DNA of 64,000 bases from Hyphomicrobiales bacterium (GCA_900472485.1 UCII01000009.1:1-64000); one strand, 5' to 3'; counted from the stretch's first letter, positions 39,258 through 48,629 are shown. Made by a program: numbers and translations. Notes: generated by a model from the sequence alone, not told the origin.

Positions 39258-40456
39258 GTCCTCGCCTTTCCCTCCAGTTCCGCCAATTCGGCGAGAACCT
39301 CCTCCTGATGCTCCCCAAGGCGGGGGCTCGGCCGCGTATAGGTCAATGGTGTCTCCGACAGCACGATCGGCGTGCGTACGCTCGGGATTATCGTGCCGGC
39401 ACCGTCTTCAAGATCGATCCTCAAGCCGCGCGCCTTAATCTGCGGGTCGGCGAACATATCCTCGATCGTATTGATGGCGCCGGCCGGGACGGCATTGGCT
39501 TCGCATGCGTGAAGCAGCTCCGCCTTATTCCACTTCAGCGTCTCCGCCGAGACGAAGGCCCGTACCTCGTTGCGGTGAGCGACGCGAGCCTTGTTGGTCG
39601 CATAGCGCTCATCGTCCGCATGGGTCTCCATGCCGAGAATGGTGCAGAGCCGCCGGAACTGCCCATCATTGCCGACAGCGAGAATGAGATAGCCGTCGGC
39701 GGTGGGCACGACTTCATAGGGCGAGATATTGGGATGGGCGTTGCCGAGCCGCACCGGCGGCTTGCCCGAGATCAGATAGTTCATGTTCTGATTGGCAAGC
39801 ACGGCCGATTGCACATCGAGCAGCGCCATGTCGATGAGCTGTCCTCCGCCGGTCTTCAGCGCATGGATCAGGGCGGCCTCGATCGCCGAGACGGCATAGA
39901 TGCCGGTGAAGATATCGGCGATCGCGACGCCCGCCTTAACAGGCTGACCATCCGGTTCGCCCGTGATCGACATGAAGCCGGACATGCCCTGGACGATATA
40001 ATCATAGCCGGCGAGGTTGGCGTAGGGGCCGGTCTGCCCGAAGCCGGTGATCGAGCAATAGACGATGCGAGGATTGATATTCTTCAGGCTTTCATAATCC
40101 AACCCGTATTTGACCAGGCCGTCGAGCTTGAAGTTCTCGATGACCACATCGGCTGTCTTCACGAGGCGGCGCACCAGCTCTTGACCTTCTTCGGTCTTGA
40201 GGTCGGCGGTGATGGAGCGCTTGCCGCGATTGGCGGAGTGATAATAGGCAGCAGAGAGATTTTCTCCATCCTTGCCTTCGACGAAGGGAGGCCCCCATTG
40301 GCGGGTGTCGTCGCCGCCGTCGGGATTTTCCACCTTGATGACATCGGCGCCGAGATCAGCCAGCATCTGCCCGGCCCAGGGGCCGGCCAGCACGCGGGCG
40401 AGTTCGATGACGCGAATACCGGACAGCGGAGGTTTCTTGGTCTTTTGTTCTGTCAT
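39254..40456 (-). CDS. class III (CaiB/BaiF) CoA-transferase
   Basis: Encodes 400 residues. Family signatures are GIRVIELARVLAGPWAGQMLADLGADVIKVE at the N-terminus, NRGKRSITADLKTEEG, and the catalytic aspartate in QLIDMALLD near residue 180. It transfers CoA between carboxylic acids, as formyl-CoA:oxalate or succinate-dependent enzymes do. It is the third gene of a four-gene minus-strand operon; the downstream ThDP enzyme gene is translationally coupled. The acid substrate is unknown. Confidence 0.9.
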   Translation of the reverse strand: MTEQKTKKPPLSGIRVIELARVLAGPWAGQMLADLGADVIKVENPDGGDDTRQWGPPFVEGKDGENLSAAYYHSANRGKRSITADLKTEEGQELVRRLVKTADVVIENFKLDGLVKYGLDYESLKNINPRIVYCSITGFGQTGPYANLAGYDYIVQGMSGFMSITGEPDGQPVKAGVAIADIFTGIYAVSAIEAALIHALKTGGGQLIDMALLDVQSAVLANQNMNYLISGKPPVRLGNAHPNISPYEVVPTADGYLILAVGNDGQFRRLCTILGMETHADDERYATNKARVAHRNEVRAFVSAETLKWNKAELLHACEANAVPAGAINTIEDMFADPQIKARGLRIDLEDGAGTIIPSVRTPIVLSETPLTYTRPSPRLGEHQEEVLAELAELEGKART

Positions 40457-40474
40457 GTCTGTCCGCTCTCCCGC

Positions 40475-41434
40475 TTAGGGCGTGAATGCTGTTTTAGATG
40501 TATCGGATACGGGCTTGGAAGCAAAGCGCCGCTCGCGCCAGAGGATGTAGAGCCCGGAGCCCATGATGATGAGGATGCCGAGCCATTTGATCGCATCCGG
40601 GAAATTGTCGAAGACGAGCCAGCCGAAGATCGTGGCGGAAACGATCTCGAAATATTGCAGCGGCGCGAGCGTCGAGGCCGGCACGGCACGGTAGGCATAT
40701 ACCGTGAGGATGCCCGCCGCTGCAGCAGTAACGCCAACGCCGAGCAGATAGAGCGTAGCCACCAGATCCGGAATGACCGGATCGAGGATTGTAGATCCCG
40801 TCGCCCGGCCGATGGCGAGCAGGATCAGGCTGATGCCGGTCCCCCATAAAGCGGTCTGAAACTGCATCGACCACGCATCCTCACTGTGTGAGACGACGCG
40901 CGTGATCATCACGTAAACGGCAATGCAAAGCGCGGTGACGACAGGAAGCAAGGCGATGAAGCCGACTTCTTGAAAGCTTGGCTGTATGATCAGCATCGCG
41001 CCGAAAAAGCCGACGGCACAGGCGGTATAGCGCCGCCAGCCGATGGTTTCCTTCAGGAAGATGCTGCTCAAGATGGTGAGCATCATCGGCTCGACGAAGA
41101 AGATGGCGATGGCATCGGCCACTTCCATCACCTGCAGCGTGGTCACGAACGACACCATGGACAGCGTGAGTACGGCGGCACGGATGGCATGGACGCCGCT
41201 ACGCCGCCATGTCCACACGCCCCATTTCCAGCGCACCGCCATCATAGGCAGCGCAAAAAGAGCCTGGAAGATGAAACGGGCGGCGGTCACTTCACCCGGC
41301 GGAATGGTGGCTGCGGCAAGCTTGGAGAAGATGTCGATGATCGGCGAGAGGATGACGGAGAGAAACATCATCACCAAACCGAAGGTCAGCTCCGATTGCG
41401 GCAATCGCGCCGAGGAGCCGCTGGAGGTATTCAT
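40475..41434 (-). CDS. EamA-family (DMT) transporter
   Basis: Encodes 319 residues with about ten predicted helices in two EamA repeats (residues about 20-155 and 165-300), including ALFALPMMAVRW and ILTVYAYRAVPASTLAPLQYFEIVSA in parts. It probably exports or imports a small metabolite across the inner membrane. It lies 18 bases upstream of the CoA-transferase gene and 19 bases downstream of the hydrolase gene, so its cargo is probably the compound handled by those enzymes. Confidence 0.87.
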   Translation of the reverse strand: MNTSSGSSARLPQSELTFGLVMMFLSVILSPIIDIFSKLAAATIPPGEVTAARFIFQALFALPMMAVRWKWGVWTWRRSGVHAIRAAVLTLSMVSFVTTLQVMEVADAIAIFFVEPMMLTILSSIFLKETIGWRRYTACAVGFFGAMLIIQPSFQEVGFIALLPVVTALCIAVYVMITRVVSHSEDAWSMQFQTALWGTGISLILLAIGRATGSTILDPVIPDLVATLYLLGVGVTAAAAGILTVYAYRAVPASTLAPLQYFEIVSATIFGWLVFDNFPDAIKWLGILIIMGSGLYILWRERRFASKPVSDTSKTAFTP

Positions 41435-41453
41435 TGTGGAATTCCCATGAGAA

Positions 41454-42389
41454 TCAGTTGTTTGCCGTTATCCTCTTGCACCAGTCGGCGAAGTTGGAAA
41501 TGGCTTCTTCGGCATCGATTTCGTTGAGCGTCTCGTGCCGCATGTCGGGATAGATCTCGATGGTAATACGAGAGAAACCGGCTCTTTTCAAATGGTTTGC
41601 CAACCAGGAAATCGCTTTCGCGTTGTCCGTCGCCGGATCCTTGCCGCCGCCGACGAGATGGATCGGCATGTCGCGTCGGAGACGATCGAGATAAGTTCTT
41701 TGCGGCGCCCGGAAGGTTAACTCGAATAGGTCGAGCCAGAGAGAGACGGAGGCATCGAAGCCGCAAAGCGGATCGGCGATATATTTGTCCACCTGCTCGG
41801 GAATGCGCGAGAGCCAATCGAAATCAGTACGGCGGTTGGCGATCGATTGACCCCAGCTGCCGAAGGTCAGTTTCGGCAGCAGCCCGCTCGGGACGTCCGA
41901 TCCCTTGAACATGCGCTCCGTTTTGAGGATGAGTTGGGCGGCGCGGCCCGCGAGGCCCGGGTTGAAATTGGAGTTCCAGACCGTGACGGCATCGAACTTG
42001 TCCGGATGCATGACGACGGTGTTGAGGCTGATCAAACCGCCCATGGAGTGACCGAACAGGATGATCGGCAGGCCAGGATGGATGCTTGCGGCAAACTCAC
42101 GCATGGCGAGCACATCGGCGATGACCTGAGTGGCGCCATTTCTTCGCGCAAAGCGGCCGATGGGAGCATCAGGGGCCGTCGTCTCACCATGGCCGCGATG
42201 ATCGTGGGCATAGACATGAAAGCCTCGGCCCGCCATCGCCCTCGCGAAGGCCTCGTATCGGCGGGAATGCTCGGCGAGACCGTGCGATATCAGCAGGATG
42301 CCGCGAGCATCGGTTACCGCCGGCAAATGATGATAGGTAAGGGTTGCGCCTGTAGGACTTTTCAGGCGCTTCGTCTCGGCGAACATCAT
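41454..42389 (-). CDS. alpha/beta hydrolase (lysophospholipase/monoacylglycerol lipase-like)
   Basis: Encodes 311 residues with the Hydrolase_4 pattern: LLISHGLAEHSRRYEAFA oxyanion strand, HDHRGHGET, nucleophile serine in GHSMGG near residue 110, and a late acid/histidine pair (VGGGKDPATD; YPDMRHETLNE). Members cleave monoacylglycerols, lysophospholipids or small esters. GGAGGAGCGT precedes ATG 42389; a longer frame from 42422 has no site. It is the first gene of the operon with the EamA, CoA-transferase and ThDP genes. Confidence 0.85.
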   Translation of the reverse strand: MMFAETKRLKSPTGATLTYHHLPAVTDARGILLISHGLAEHSRRYEAFARAMAGRGFHVYAHDHRGHGETTAPDAPIGRFARRNGATQVIADVLAMREFAASIHPGLPIILFGHSMGGLISLNTVVMHPDKFDAVTVWNSNFNPGLAGRAAQLILKTERMFKGSDVPSGLLPKLTFGSWGQSIANRRTDFDWLSRIPEQVDKYIADPLCGFDASVSLWLDLFELTFRAPQRTYLDRLRRDMPIHLVGGGKDPATDNAKAISWLANHLKRAGFSRITIEIYPDMRHETLNEIDAEEAISNFADWCKRITANN

Positions 42390-42550
42390 ACGCTCCTCCC
42401 CAGTTGGACGAAAGGTTATCATCCGCCCGATTGCAATGGATAGGTGGTAAAGCTCACAGAAATAAATCTTTCCGAGCGCTGCGATTCAGGATTGCGCCCG
42501 CTCGATCAAACTGCTTATTTGTTCCTATAATGTTCTAGTTGGAGGTACGA

Positions 42551-43297
42551 ATGAAGCAGTGGCTTCGGGTGTTTATGGTTGTGCTCGTTTCGGTCGGGGC
42601 GGCGTCCAGCGCCGTTGCGCAGGAACATAGCCGCGGGCGGACGCGCTTTATCCTGGCGGCGAGCTGGGAGCCGGCATTTTGTCAGACGAACCAGAAGAAG
42701 GCGGAATGCCGCAATCAGTCGTCGGACAATCATGATGCCACGAATTTTTCTCTGCATGGCCTCTGGCCGATGCGGCAGGAATATTGCGATGTTTCCGAGG
42801 ACCTGAAACAGGCGGATCGTGGCCGCGACTGGAAGGACCTGCCTGCCGTGCAGCTGTCCCAGGACGTCAAGGCGAAGCTGGATAAGGCAATGCCAGGCAC
42901 TCAATCCGGCCTGGAGCGGCATGAATGGATCAAGCACGGCACCTGCACGAAGCTTAGCGCCGACCAATATTTCTCCATCGCCGCCGGTCTGATCGCCGAA
43001 CTCAATACGTCCGCCGTGCGCGATCTCTTCGCGCAGAATATCGGCAAGGAGCTTGATGCCGAAAGCATCAAGGCAGCCTTTGACCAGAGCTTCGGCGAGG
43101 GCGCCAATGCCCGCATCAAGATGAGCTGCCGCCGCGTCGGCGATGTCCGAATGATTTCGGAGCTGACCATCGGTCTCTCCGAAGATGCAATCGATCCCAA
43201 GCAGGGCAGTGAGCCGCGGCTCGCCAAACTGATCCAGGGGGCCGGCAGCACCTCCTTCGGCTGTGATCGGGGTGTGGTGGACGCGGCCGGTTTCTGA
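42551..43297 (+). CDS. secreted ribonuclease T2
   Basis: Encodes 248 residues. A signal peptide of about 24 residues (ending AVAQ) is followed by both catalytic segments: CAS I NFSLHGLWP and CAS II RHEWIKHGTC, whose histidines cut RNA through a 2',3'-cyclic phosphate. It acts in the periplasm or outside the cell, where it may serve nutrient scavenging. ATG 42551 follows GGAGGTACGA; the open frame from 42539 would start with a TTG inside the leader. It is a stand-alone gene. Confidence 0.93.
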   Translation: MKQWLRVFMVVLVSVGAASSAVAQEHSRGRTRFILAASWEPAFCQTNQKKAECRNQSSDNHDATNFSLHGLWPMRQEYCDVSEDLKQADRGRDWKDLPAVQLSQDVKAKLDKAMPGTQSGLERHEWIKHGTCTKLSADQYFSIAAGLIAELNTSAVRDLFAQNIGKELDAESIKAAFDQSFGEGANARIKMSCRRVGDVRMISELTIGLSEDAIDPKQGSEPRLAKLIQGAGSTSFGCDRGVVDAAGF

Positions 43298-43422
43298 GAA
43301 AATACGGCCTTTCTGACGCGGATAATGCCCTCGGACAAGGTTTCGCCGTTGCCCGAGGGCGGGGTTTCGCCTACATAGCGGCACAAATCGCAACGCTATT
43401 CGTCCGTGGAGCAACCCAAGCT

Positions 43423-45072
43423 ATGGCACGTCAGTTCATTTATCATATGGCCGGTCTGAATAAGTCCTATGGCGCCAAGAAGATTCTCGAGAATATCCAT
43501 CTCTCCTTCTACCCGGATGCCAAGATCGGTATTCTCGGCCCGAACGGTGCAGGTAAATCGACCGTGCTGCGCATCATGGCCGGCCTCGACAAGGAATATA
43601 CCGGCGAAGCCTGGCTGGCCGAAGGCGCCACCATCGGCTACCTGGCGCAGGAGCCTCAGCTCGATCCCAACAAGACGGTTTTCGAAAACGTCATGGAAGG
43701 CGTTGCCAAGAAAACCGAAATCCTCAATCGCTACAACGAATTGATGATGAACTATTCCGACGAGACGGCGGAAGAGGGCGCCAAGCTCCAGGACATCATC
43801 GACAGCCAAAATCTCTGGGATCTGGAAAGCCAGGTCGAGATGGCGATGGAAGCCTTGTGCTGCCCGCCGCGCGATGCCGAAGTCACCAGCCTTTCAGGCG
43901 GTGAGCGCCGCCGTATCGCACTGTGCCGCCTGCTTCTCTCGCAGCCGGACCTGCTGCTGCTCGACGAACCGACCAACCATCTCGATGCTGAGACCATTGC
44001 CTGGCTGGAAAAACATCTGCGCGACTATCCGGGCGCCGTGATGATGATCACCCATGACCGCTACTTCCTCGACAACGTTACCGGCTGGATCCTGGAACTC
44101 GACCGCGGCCGTGGCATTCCCTATGAAGGCAACTATTCCGCCTATCTGCGGGCCAAGGCCAAGCGCATGCAGCAGGAAGCCCGCGAAGAAGCCGGCCGCC
44201 AGAAGGCGATCAGCCGCGAACAGGAATGGATCGCCTCCAGCCCCAAAGCCCGTCAGGCCAAGTCCAAGGCGCGTATCAACGCTTACGAACAGCTGGTCGA
44301 TGCTGCCGAAAATCAGCGTCCTGGTGATGCGCAGATCATCATTCCGGTCAGCGAGCGTCTCGGCCAGGTGGTGATCGAGATGGAGGGCATCACCAAGGGT
44401 TTCGAAGGCCGCACGCTGATCAACGATCTGTCGATCAAGCTGCCGCCCGGCGGCATCGTTGGCATCATCGGCCCGAACGGGGCCGGCAAGACGACGCTGT
44501 TCAAGATGATCACCGGGCAGGAAAAGCCGGATTCCGGCACGGTCCGCATCGGCGAGACGGTGCATCTCAGCTATGTCGACCAGAGCCGCGACGCGCTTGA
44601 CGGCAATAAGACGGTATGGGAGGAAATCTCGGGCGGCGCCGAAGTCATCAAGCTCGGCAAGTTCGACATGAATTCGCGCGCCTATTGCGGCGCCTTTAAC
44701 TTCAAGGGCGGCGACCAGCAGCAGAAGGTCGGCAATCTCTCTGGCGGTCAGCGCAACCGCGTTCACCTGGCCAAGATGCTGAAGGCTGGCGGCAACGTGC
44801 TTCTGCTCGACGAACCGACCAACGACCTCGATACGGAAACGCTGGGGGCGCTGGAAAGCGCGCTCGAAAACTTCGCCGGTTGCGCCATCATCATCAGCCA
44901 TGATCGCATGTTCCTCGACCGTCTGGCCACGCACATCCTGGCCTTTGAAGGCGAAGGCCATGTCGAATGGTTCGAAGGCAATTTCGAGGATTACGAGCAG
45001 GACAAGATCCGCCGCCTCGGCCCCGATGCCCTCAATCCGGGCAGCCAGGCTCATAAGCGCCTGACGCGCTAA
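43423..45072 (+). CDS. ettA: energy-dependent translational throttle protein EttA (ABC-F)
   Basis: Encodes 549 residues with two ABC domains and no membrane helices. Domain 1 has GPNGAGKST (about residue 40) and LSGGERRRIALCRLL; domain 2 has GPNGAGKTT (about 350) and LSGGQRNRVHLAKML. Between them lies the basic ABC-F linker region (RAKAKRMQQEAREEAGRQKA). The second glutamates follow each DEPTN. EttA sits in the ribosomal E site and gates entry into elongation according to the ADP/ATP ratio. A clear terminator follows. Confidence 0.95.
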   Translation: MARQFIYHMAGLNKSYGAKKILENIHLSFYPDAKIGILGPNGAGKSTVLRIMAGLDKEYTGEAWLAEGATIGYLAQEPQLDPNKTVFENVMEGVAKKTEILNRYNELMMNYSDETAEEGAKLQDIIDSQNLWDLESQVEMAMEALCCPPRDAEVTSLSGGERRRIALCRLLLSQPDLLLLDEPTNHLDAETIAWLEKHLRDYPGAVMMITHDRYFLDNVTGWILELDRGRGIPYEGNYSAYLRAKAKRMQQEAREEAGRQKAISREQEWIASSPKARQAKSKARINAYEQLVDAAENQRPGDAQIIIPVSERLGQVVIEMEGITKGFEGRTLINDLSIKLPPGGIVGIIGPNGAGKTTLFKMITGQEKPDSGTVRIGETVHLSYVDQSRDALDGNKTVWEEISGGAEVIKLGKFDMNSRAYCGAFNFKGGDQQQKVGNLSGGQRNRVHLAKMLKAGGNVLLLDEPTNDLDTETLGALESALENFAGCAIIISHDRMFLDRLATHILAFEGEGHVEWFEGNFEDYEQDKIRRLGPDALNPGSQAHKRLTR

Positions 45073-45090
45073 GCTCTCGGTTGGCTCTTT

Positions 45091-45121
45091 GAAAACCCCG
45101 GCTTGTCCGGGGTTTTCGTTT
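45091..45121 (+). terminator. intrinsic terminator of ettA
   Basis: GAAAACCCCGG pairs with CCGGGGTTTTC around CTTGT, followed by GTTT; it lies 18 bases after the stop. Confidence 0.85.
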
Positions 45122-45226
45122 ATGTAGCAACTGCCGGCGATGTTTCGTTTTCGCCGAAAACTAACAGATTTCCGACGTCGAACTCCCATGGCTGGCCGAT
45201 TGGCTCTTGCCATGAAAGGCCAAATC

Positions 45227-45246
45227 ACATAAAGATATCTTTATAT
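45227..45246. promoter_or_regulatory. SahR-type operator before its own gene
   Basis: ACATAAAGATATCTTTATAT: the 16-base palindrome ATAAAGATATCTTTAT (45229-45244) is identical to the core in the metH promoter (6453-6468). It ends 18 bases before the sahR start, suggesting autorepression together with metF. Confidence 0.75.
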
Positions 45247-45262
45247 CTTGATTGGGTGTGAA

Positions 45263-46288
45263 ATGACGGATCTGGTTAAACTCGGCTTGGATGACGTGGT
45301 AGACGTGCTGAAGGCGGTCGGCGAGCCGACCCGGCTGCGTCTTCTGGCGCTACTGGCGGCAGGCGATCTCACCGTGACCGATCTTACCGAAATTCTCGGT
45401 CAGTCGCAGCCTCGCATTTCCCGGCACCTCAAGCTGCTCGGCGAAGCCGGCCTGATCGATCGATACCAGGAGGGCGCCTGGGCTTATTTCCGCCTGAAGC
45501 AGGAAGGCAAGGCGGTGACGCTGGCCCGCAGCCTACTGCGCCATACCGCCGAAAAGGATACGGTGCTGCTGCGTGACGGAGAACGTCTCTCCTCCGTGAA
45601 GCGCGTTCGCGCCGAGCGCGCTCAGGCCTACTTCAGCCGGAATGCCGCGGAGTGGGATGAGCTGCGACGTCTCCATGTCGCGGATGAGGATGTCGACAAG
45701 GCGCTGATCGATCTTATCGGTCCGCAGCCGATCGACTCCTTCCTCGATCTCGGTACGGGCACGGGCCGGATGCTGCAGCTTCTGGCTGGGCACTATCGCC
45801 GCGCCGTCGGCATCGATGCCAGCCGTGACATGCTGGCCGTTGCCCGGGCCAATCTCGACCGGGCCAATATCACCGCTGCCTCGGTGCGGCATGGCGATAT
45901 CTTCAACCTGCCGCTGGAGCAGCAGGATTTCGATCTCATTACCATCCACCAGGTGCTGCATTTCCTTGATCAGCCGGAGGTTGCCATCAATGAAGCCGCA
46001 CGAATGCTGCGGCCCGGCGGCCGCCTTGTCATCATCGACCTCGCGCCGCACGGGCTGGAATATCTGCGTGACGAACATGCGCATCTGCGCCTCGGCTTCT
46101 CGCATCAGATCATTTCGGATTGGCTGAAACTGGCGGGGCTGGATGTGGAGCGCGTGCAGGATCTTCATTCGGGGAGGGAAGGCGGGCAGGCGCTGACCGT
46201 CACCATCTGGCTGGCGCGCGACCCACGATTGCTGATTGCGTCCGACCAGGGCCATCAGTCATCCCCCATTCTTGCCGGGAGAGTTTGA
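45263..46288 (+). CDS. sahR: ArsR-family regulator fused to a methyltransferase domain (SahR)
   Basis: Encodes 341 residues. An ArsR winged helix (ILGQSQPRISRHLKLLGEAGLIDR, in parts) covers about residues 10-85. A class I methyltransferase-like domain with DLGTGTGRMLQLL near residue 160 covers 110-320. SahR regulators of this design are known to sense S-adenosylhomocysteine and to control methionine-cycle genes. metF follows after one base, and the palindrome before this gene is shared with metH. ATG 45263 was chosen because the alternative TTG at 45248 adds only five residues next to the operator. Methylation activity is not implied. Confidence 0.9.
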   Translation: MTDLVKLGLDDVVDVLKAVGEPTRLRLLALLAAGDLTVTDLTEILGQSQPRISRHLKLLGEAGLIDRYQEGAWAYFRLKQEGKAVTLARSLLRHTAEKDTVLLRDGERLSSVKRVRAERAQAYFSRNAAEWDELRRLHVADEDVDKALIDLIGPQPIDSFLDLGTGTGRMLQLLAGHYRRAVGIDASRDMLAVARANLDRANITAASVRHGDIFNLPLEQQDFDLITIHQVLHFLDQPEVAINEAARMLRPGGRLVIIDLAPHGLEYLRDEHAHLRLGFSHQIISDWLKLAGLDVERVQDLHSGREGGQALTVTIWLARDPRLLIASDQGHQSSPILAGRV

Positions 46289-46289
46289 C

Positions 46290-47192
46290 ATGTCTTCGAG
46301 ATCAGAAAGCCATAGCGACGGTATCCGCATCTCCTTCGAATTCTTTCCGCCGAAGTCGGAGGAGGCCGAGCAGCAGCTGTGGAACACCGTCGAGGAGCTC
46401 AGTGATTGGGACGCTGAGTTCGTTTCAGTGACCTATGGGGCAGGCGGTTCGACCAAGGCGCCGACGCTTTCTGCCGTGCGCAAAATGATCCATGAGACGC
46501 CGTTCACGACCGCGTCGCACCTGACCTGCGTCGGGGCAACGCGTGAGGACACGCATCGGGTGATCGATGAGTTCCTTGCTGCCGGCGTTCGCCGTTTCGT
46601 CGCGCTCCGCGGCGATCCGCCGGGTGGCGTCGGCTCGGCCTATCAGCCGCATCCGGGCGGTTATGCCAATGCCGCGGAACTGGTGCAGGCTTTGCGCGAG
46701 CGCGGCGATTTCGATATTTCCGTTTCCGCCTATCCCGAAAAGCATCCCGAAAGCCGCGATACGGCAGCCGATATCGACATGCTGAAGCGCAAGGCGGAGA
46801 ATGGTGCCGACCGGGCGCTGACCCAGTTCTTCTTCGATAATGATGCCTTCGAGCGTTATCATGATCGCGTTCGCGCCGCCGGCATCAAGATTCCCGTGGT
46901 GCCGGGCATTATGCCGATCCAGAACCTGACGCAACTGAAGCGCTTCGCCGGCGCCTGTGGCACGAATATTCCGAGCTGGCTCGACGAGCGTTTCGATGGT
47001 TTGGATGAGGATGTGGAGGAGCGCGCCAAGGTCGCCGCCGATGTTGCCGCCGAGCAGATCCAGGACCTGATGCGCCGCGGCATTCACGAATTTCATCTCT
47101 ATACGATGAACCGTTCGGCACTGGTTTCCGCCGTGCTTGAACGGCTGGGCCTCGAGCGTAAGGTGAATGCACGGGCCGGCGCCGCCGCCTAA
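46290..47192 (+). CDS. metF: 5,10-methylenetetrahydrofolate reductase
   Basis: Encodes 300 residues of the flavin-dependent MTHFR barrel: ISFEFFPPKSEEAEQQLW at the start with the active-site glutamate, FVSVTYGAGGS, VALRGDPP, DRALTQFFFDNDAFERY and PGIMPIQN. It makes 5-methyltetrahydrofolate, the methyl donor for MetH. It is translationally adjacent to sahR and presumably repressed with it. The initiator ATG is 46290; the longer frame from 46236 runs inside sahR. Confidence 0.96.
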   Translation: MSSRSESHSDGIRISFEFFPPKSEEAEQQLWNTVEELSDWDAEFVSVTYGAGGSTKAPTLSAVRKMIHETPFTTASHLTCVGATREDTHRVIDEFLAAGVRRFVALRGDPPGGVGSAYQPHPGGYANAAELVQALRERGDFDISVSAYPEKHPESRDTAADIDMLKRKAENGADRALTQFFFDNDAFERYHDRVRAAGIKIPVVPGIMPIQNLTQLKRFAGACGTNIPSWLDERFDGLDEDVEERAKVAADVAAEQIQDLMRRGIHEFHLYTMNRSALVSAVLERLGLERKVNARAGAAA

Positions 47193-47215
47193 AGCGTGTC
47201 GCACACGCTAATGAA

Positions 47216-47249
47216 AAAGCGCATGTCCGGCGGGGGCATGCGCCTTTCT
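47216..47249 (+). terminator. intrinsic terminator of sahR-metF
   Basis: AAAGCGCATG pairs with CATGCGCCTTT around a short GC-rich loop, followed by CTAAT; it lies 24 bases after the metF stop. Confidence 0.75.
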
Positions 47250-47311
47250 AATGAAACAGAGGTTTTGTTAGCTTTTCGGAGTTTGGTCGCTTGCGAATTT
47301 CGCCGAAGCCG

Positions 47312-47389
47312 TCAGATGAAGAGCATCGTCACGACGAAAGCGAAGGCCGCACCGACCACTAGGACGTTGATGGATCGCGTTAATCCCAT
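47312..47389 (-). CDS. 25-residue single-helix membrane peptide
   Basis: A 26-codon frame on the minus strand begins with ATG 47389 behind a textbook GAGGAGGAAGAC binding site. It encodes a short basic head (GLTRS) and one hydrophobic helix (INVLVVGAAFAFVVTMLFI), then stops at 47312. The size is below usual gene-calling limits. The combination of a strong site, an intact frame and a clean membrane helix supports a real small protein. Its function is unknown; the neighbours are metF and an EamA gene, with no obvious link. Confidence 0.5.
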   Translation of the reverse strand: MGLTRSINVLVVGAAFAFVVTMLFI

Positions 47390-47606
47390 GTCTTCCTCCT
47401 CAGTCAGCCGTTAAATTTTATGTCGAAAATGTGTTGTTTGGAAAGAACATTCGATGCTGCGACGCGGTATCGAGTTCGCGACATGATTCACAAATTCGCA
47501 GCAGTGCTTTGATATTGCTTTATAAATGTCGATTTCTAACTCAATGACGGGCTGTGAATAAATATTAATATGTTGTGACTGCGGACCATCCGAATGGAGC
47601 AGGAGA

Positions 47607-48533
47607 TCATGTTTCCCGCGTTCTGGCCCCGTGTTTCATCCACATGAAAAGCCGTCCATCGAGAACGAGCAGACCTGCGGCGATGAGCAGCATGCCGGCG
47701 ATTTCGGTGGGCCCCATCCGCTCGCCGAGAAAGAGGAAGCCGAGCAATAGCGCGCTCGGCGGCACCAGCAGAGTGACGAGGGAGGTGTTGGTGGCGCCGG
47801 CGAGCTCGATGATGCGAAAATAGAGGATGTAGGCAAAAGCGGTCGACAGCAGCGCCAGGCCAAGAATGGCGGCAATTGCCGTCACCGGCGGGGCGACAAG
47901 CGTCCAAGGTTGGTCGATCACCAGCGCGACCGGCAGCATGAGGAGTGAGGAGCCTGTCAACTGGCCCGCTGCCACAACCGGCGGCGCGATGCCCTTGAAG
48001 CGTTTGGCATAAATTGCTGCGAATCCGTAGGAGATTGCCGCCAAGATCGGCAATGAGAGCGCCCAGAAGGGTACCGAGCCGCTGCTGGTAATGCTCGGTC
48101 CGAGCAACACGATCGTTCCGAGGAGGCCGGTGAGGCAGCCGACTAGCTTGGCTGATGTCAAGCGTTCGTCGGTGGTGAGCTGATTGCCGATCAACACGGT
48201 CCACATCGGCGTCGTCGCGTTCAAGATGGATGCGAGCCCGGCACCCATCTGCGTCTGGCCGCAGAAGATCAGCGTATGCGGTATCGCATTGTTGATTAAG
48301 CCCAGCAGCAGAAATTGCGGCCAATGGTGGCGCAGGGACTGATAGATATTGAGGCGACCGGCTAGATAGAGATGCAATGCCACGGCCGCCAGCGACAGAC
48401 GCAGAAAGACGAGTGTGAAGGGGGGTACGTGGTGAACAGCGATACGGGCGAAGAAGAACGAACCGCCCCAGATCAATCCGAGCAACAGCAGCAAGCCCCA
48501 GGTCGAGGCGCTCATTCGATGTTCGCCATTCAT
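47607..48533 (-). CDS. EamA-family (DMT) transporter
   Basis: Encodes 308 residues with ten predicted helices in two EamA repeats; LGLIWGGSFFFARIAV at the start is typical for the RhaT/YdcZ-like branch. The second repeat includes LLVPPSALLLGFLFLGERMGPTEIAGMLLIAAG, in parts. Likely an exporter of amino acids or similar metabolites. AGAGGAGAG precedes ATG 48533. Single gene on the minus strand; cargo unknown. Confidence 0.88.
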   Translation of the reverse strand: MNGEHRMSASTWGLLLLLGLIWGGSFFFARIAVHHVPPFTLVFLRLSLAAVALHLYLAGRLNIYQSLRHHWPQFLLLGLINNAIPHTLIFCGQTQMGAGLASILNATTPMWTVLIGNQLTTDERLTSAKLVGCLTGLLGTIVLLGPSITSSGSVPFWALSLPILAAISYGFAAIYAKRFKGIAPPVVAAGQLTGSSLLMLPVALVIDQPWTLVAPPVTAIAAILGLALLSTAFAYILYFRIIELAGATNTSLVTLLVPPSALLLGFLFLGERMGPTEIAGMLLIAAGLLVLDGRLFMWMKHGARTRET

Positions 48534-48629
48534 GGCATCTCTCCTCTTTCGAGGCATCTAAACCGGAAGAGTGCAGGCTCTCCACCCGTTTCTTGCTATT
48601 TTGCTCACGGTGTGGGGAGAGCAGATACA

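Noticed and set aside
39308..40849. Plus-strand open frame of 513 codons opposite the CoA-transferase gene
   Set aside because: Shadow frame; composition rich in Arg, Asp, Gly and His, with no recognisable fold.
43894..45228. Minus-strand open frame opposite ettA
   Set aside because: Shadow of the ABC-F gene; no protein-like features.
47196..47414. Plus-strand open frame of 72 codons after metF
   Set aside because: It overlaps the metF terminator and the better-supported 25-residue gene on the other strand; no protein-like content.
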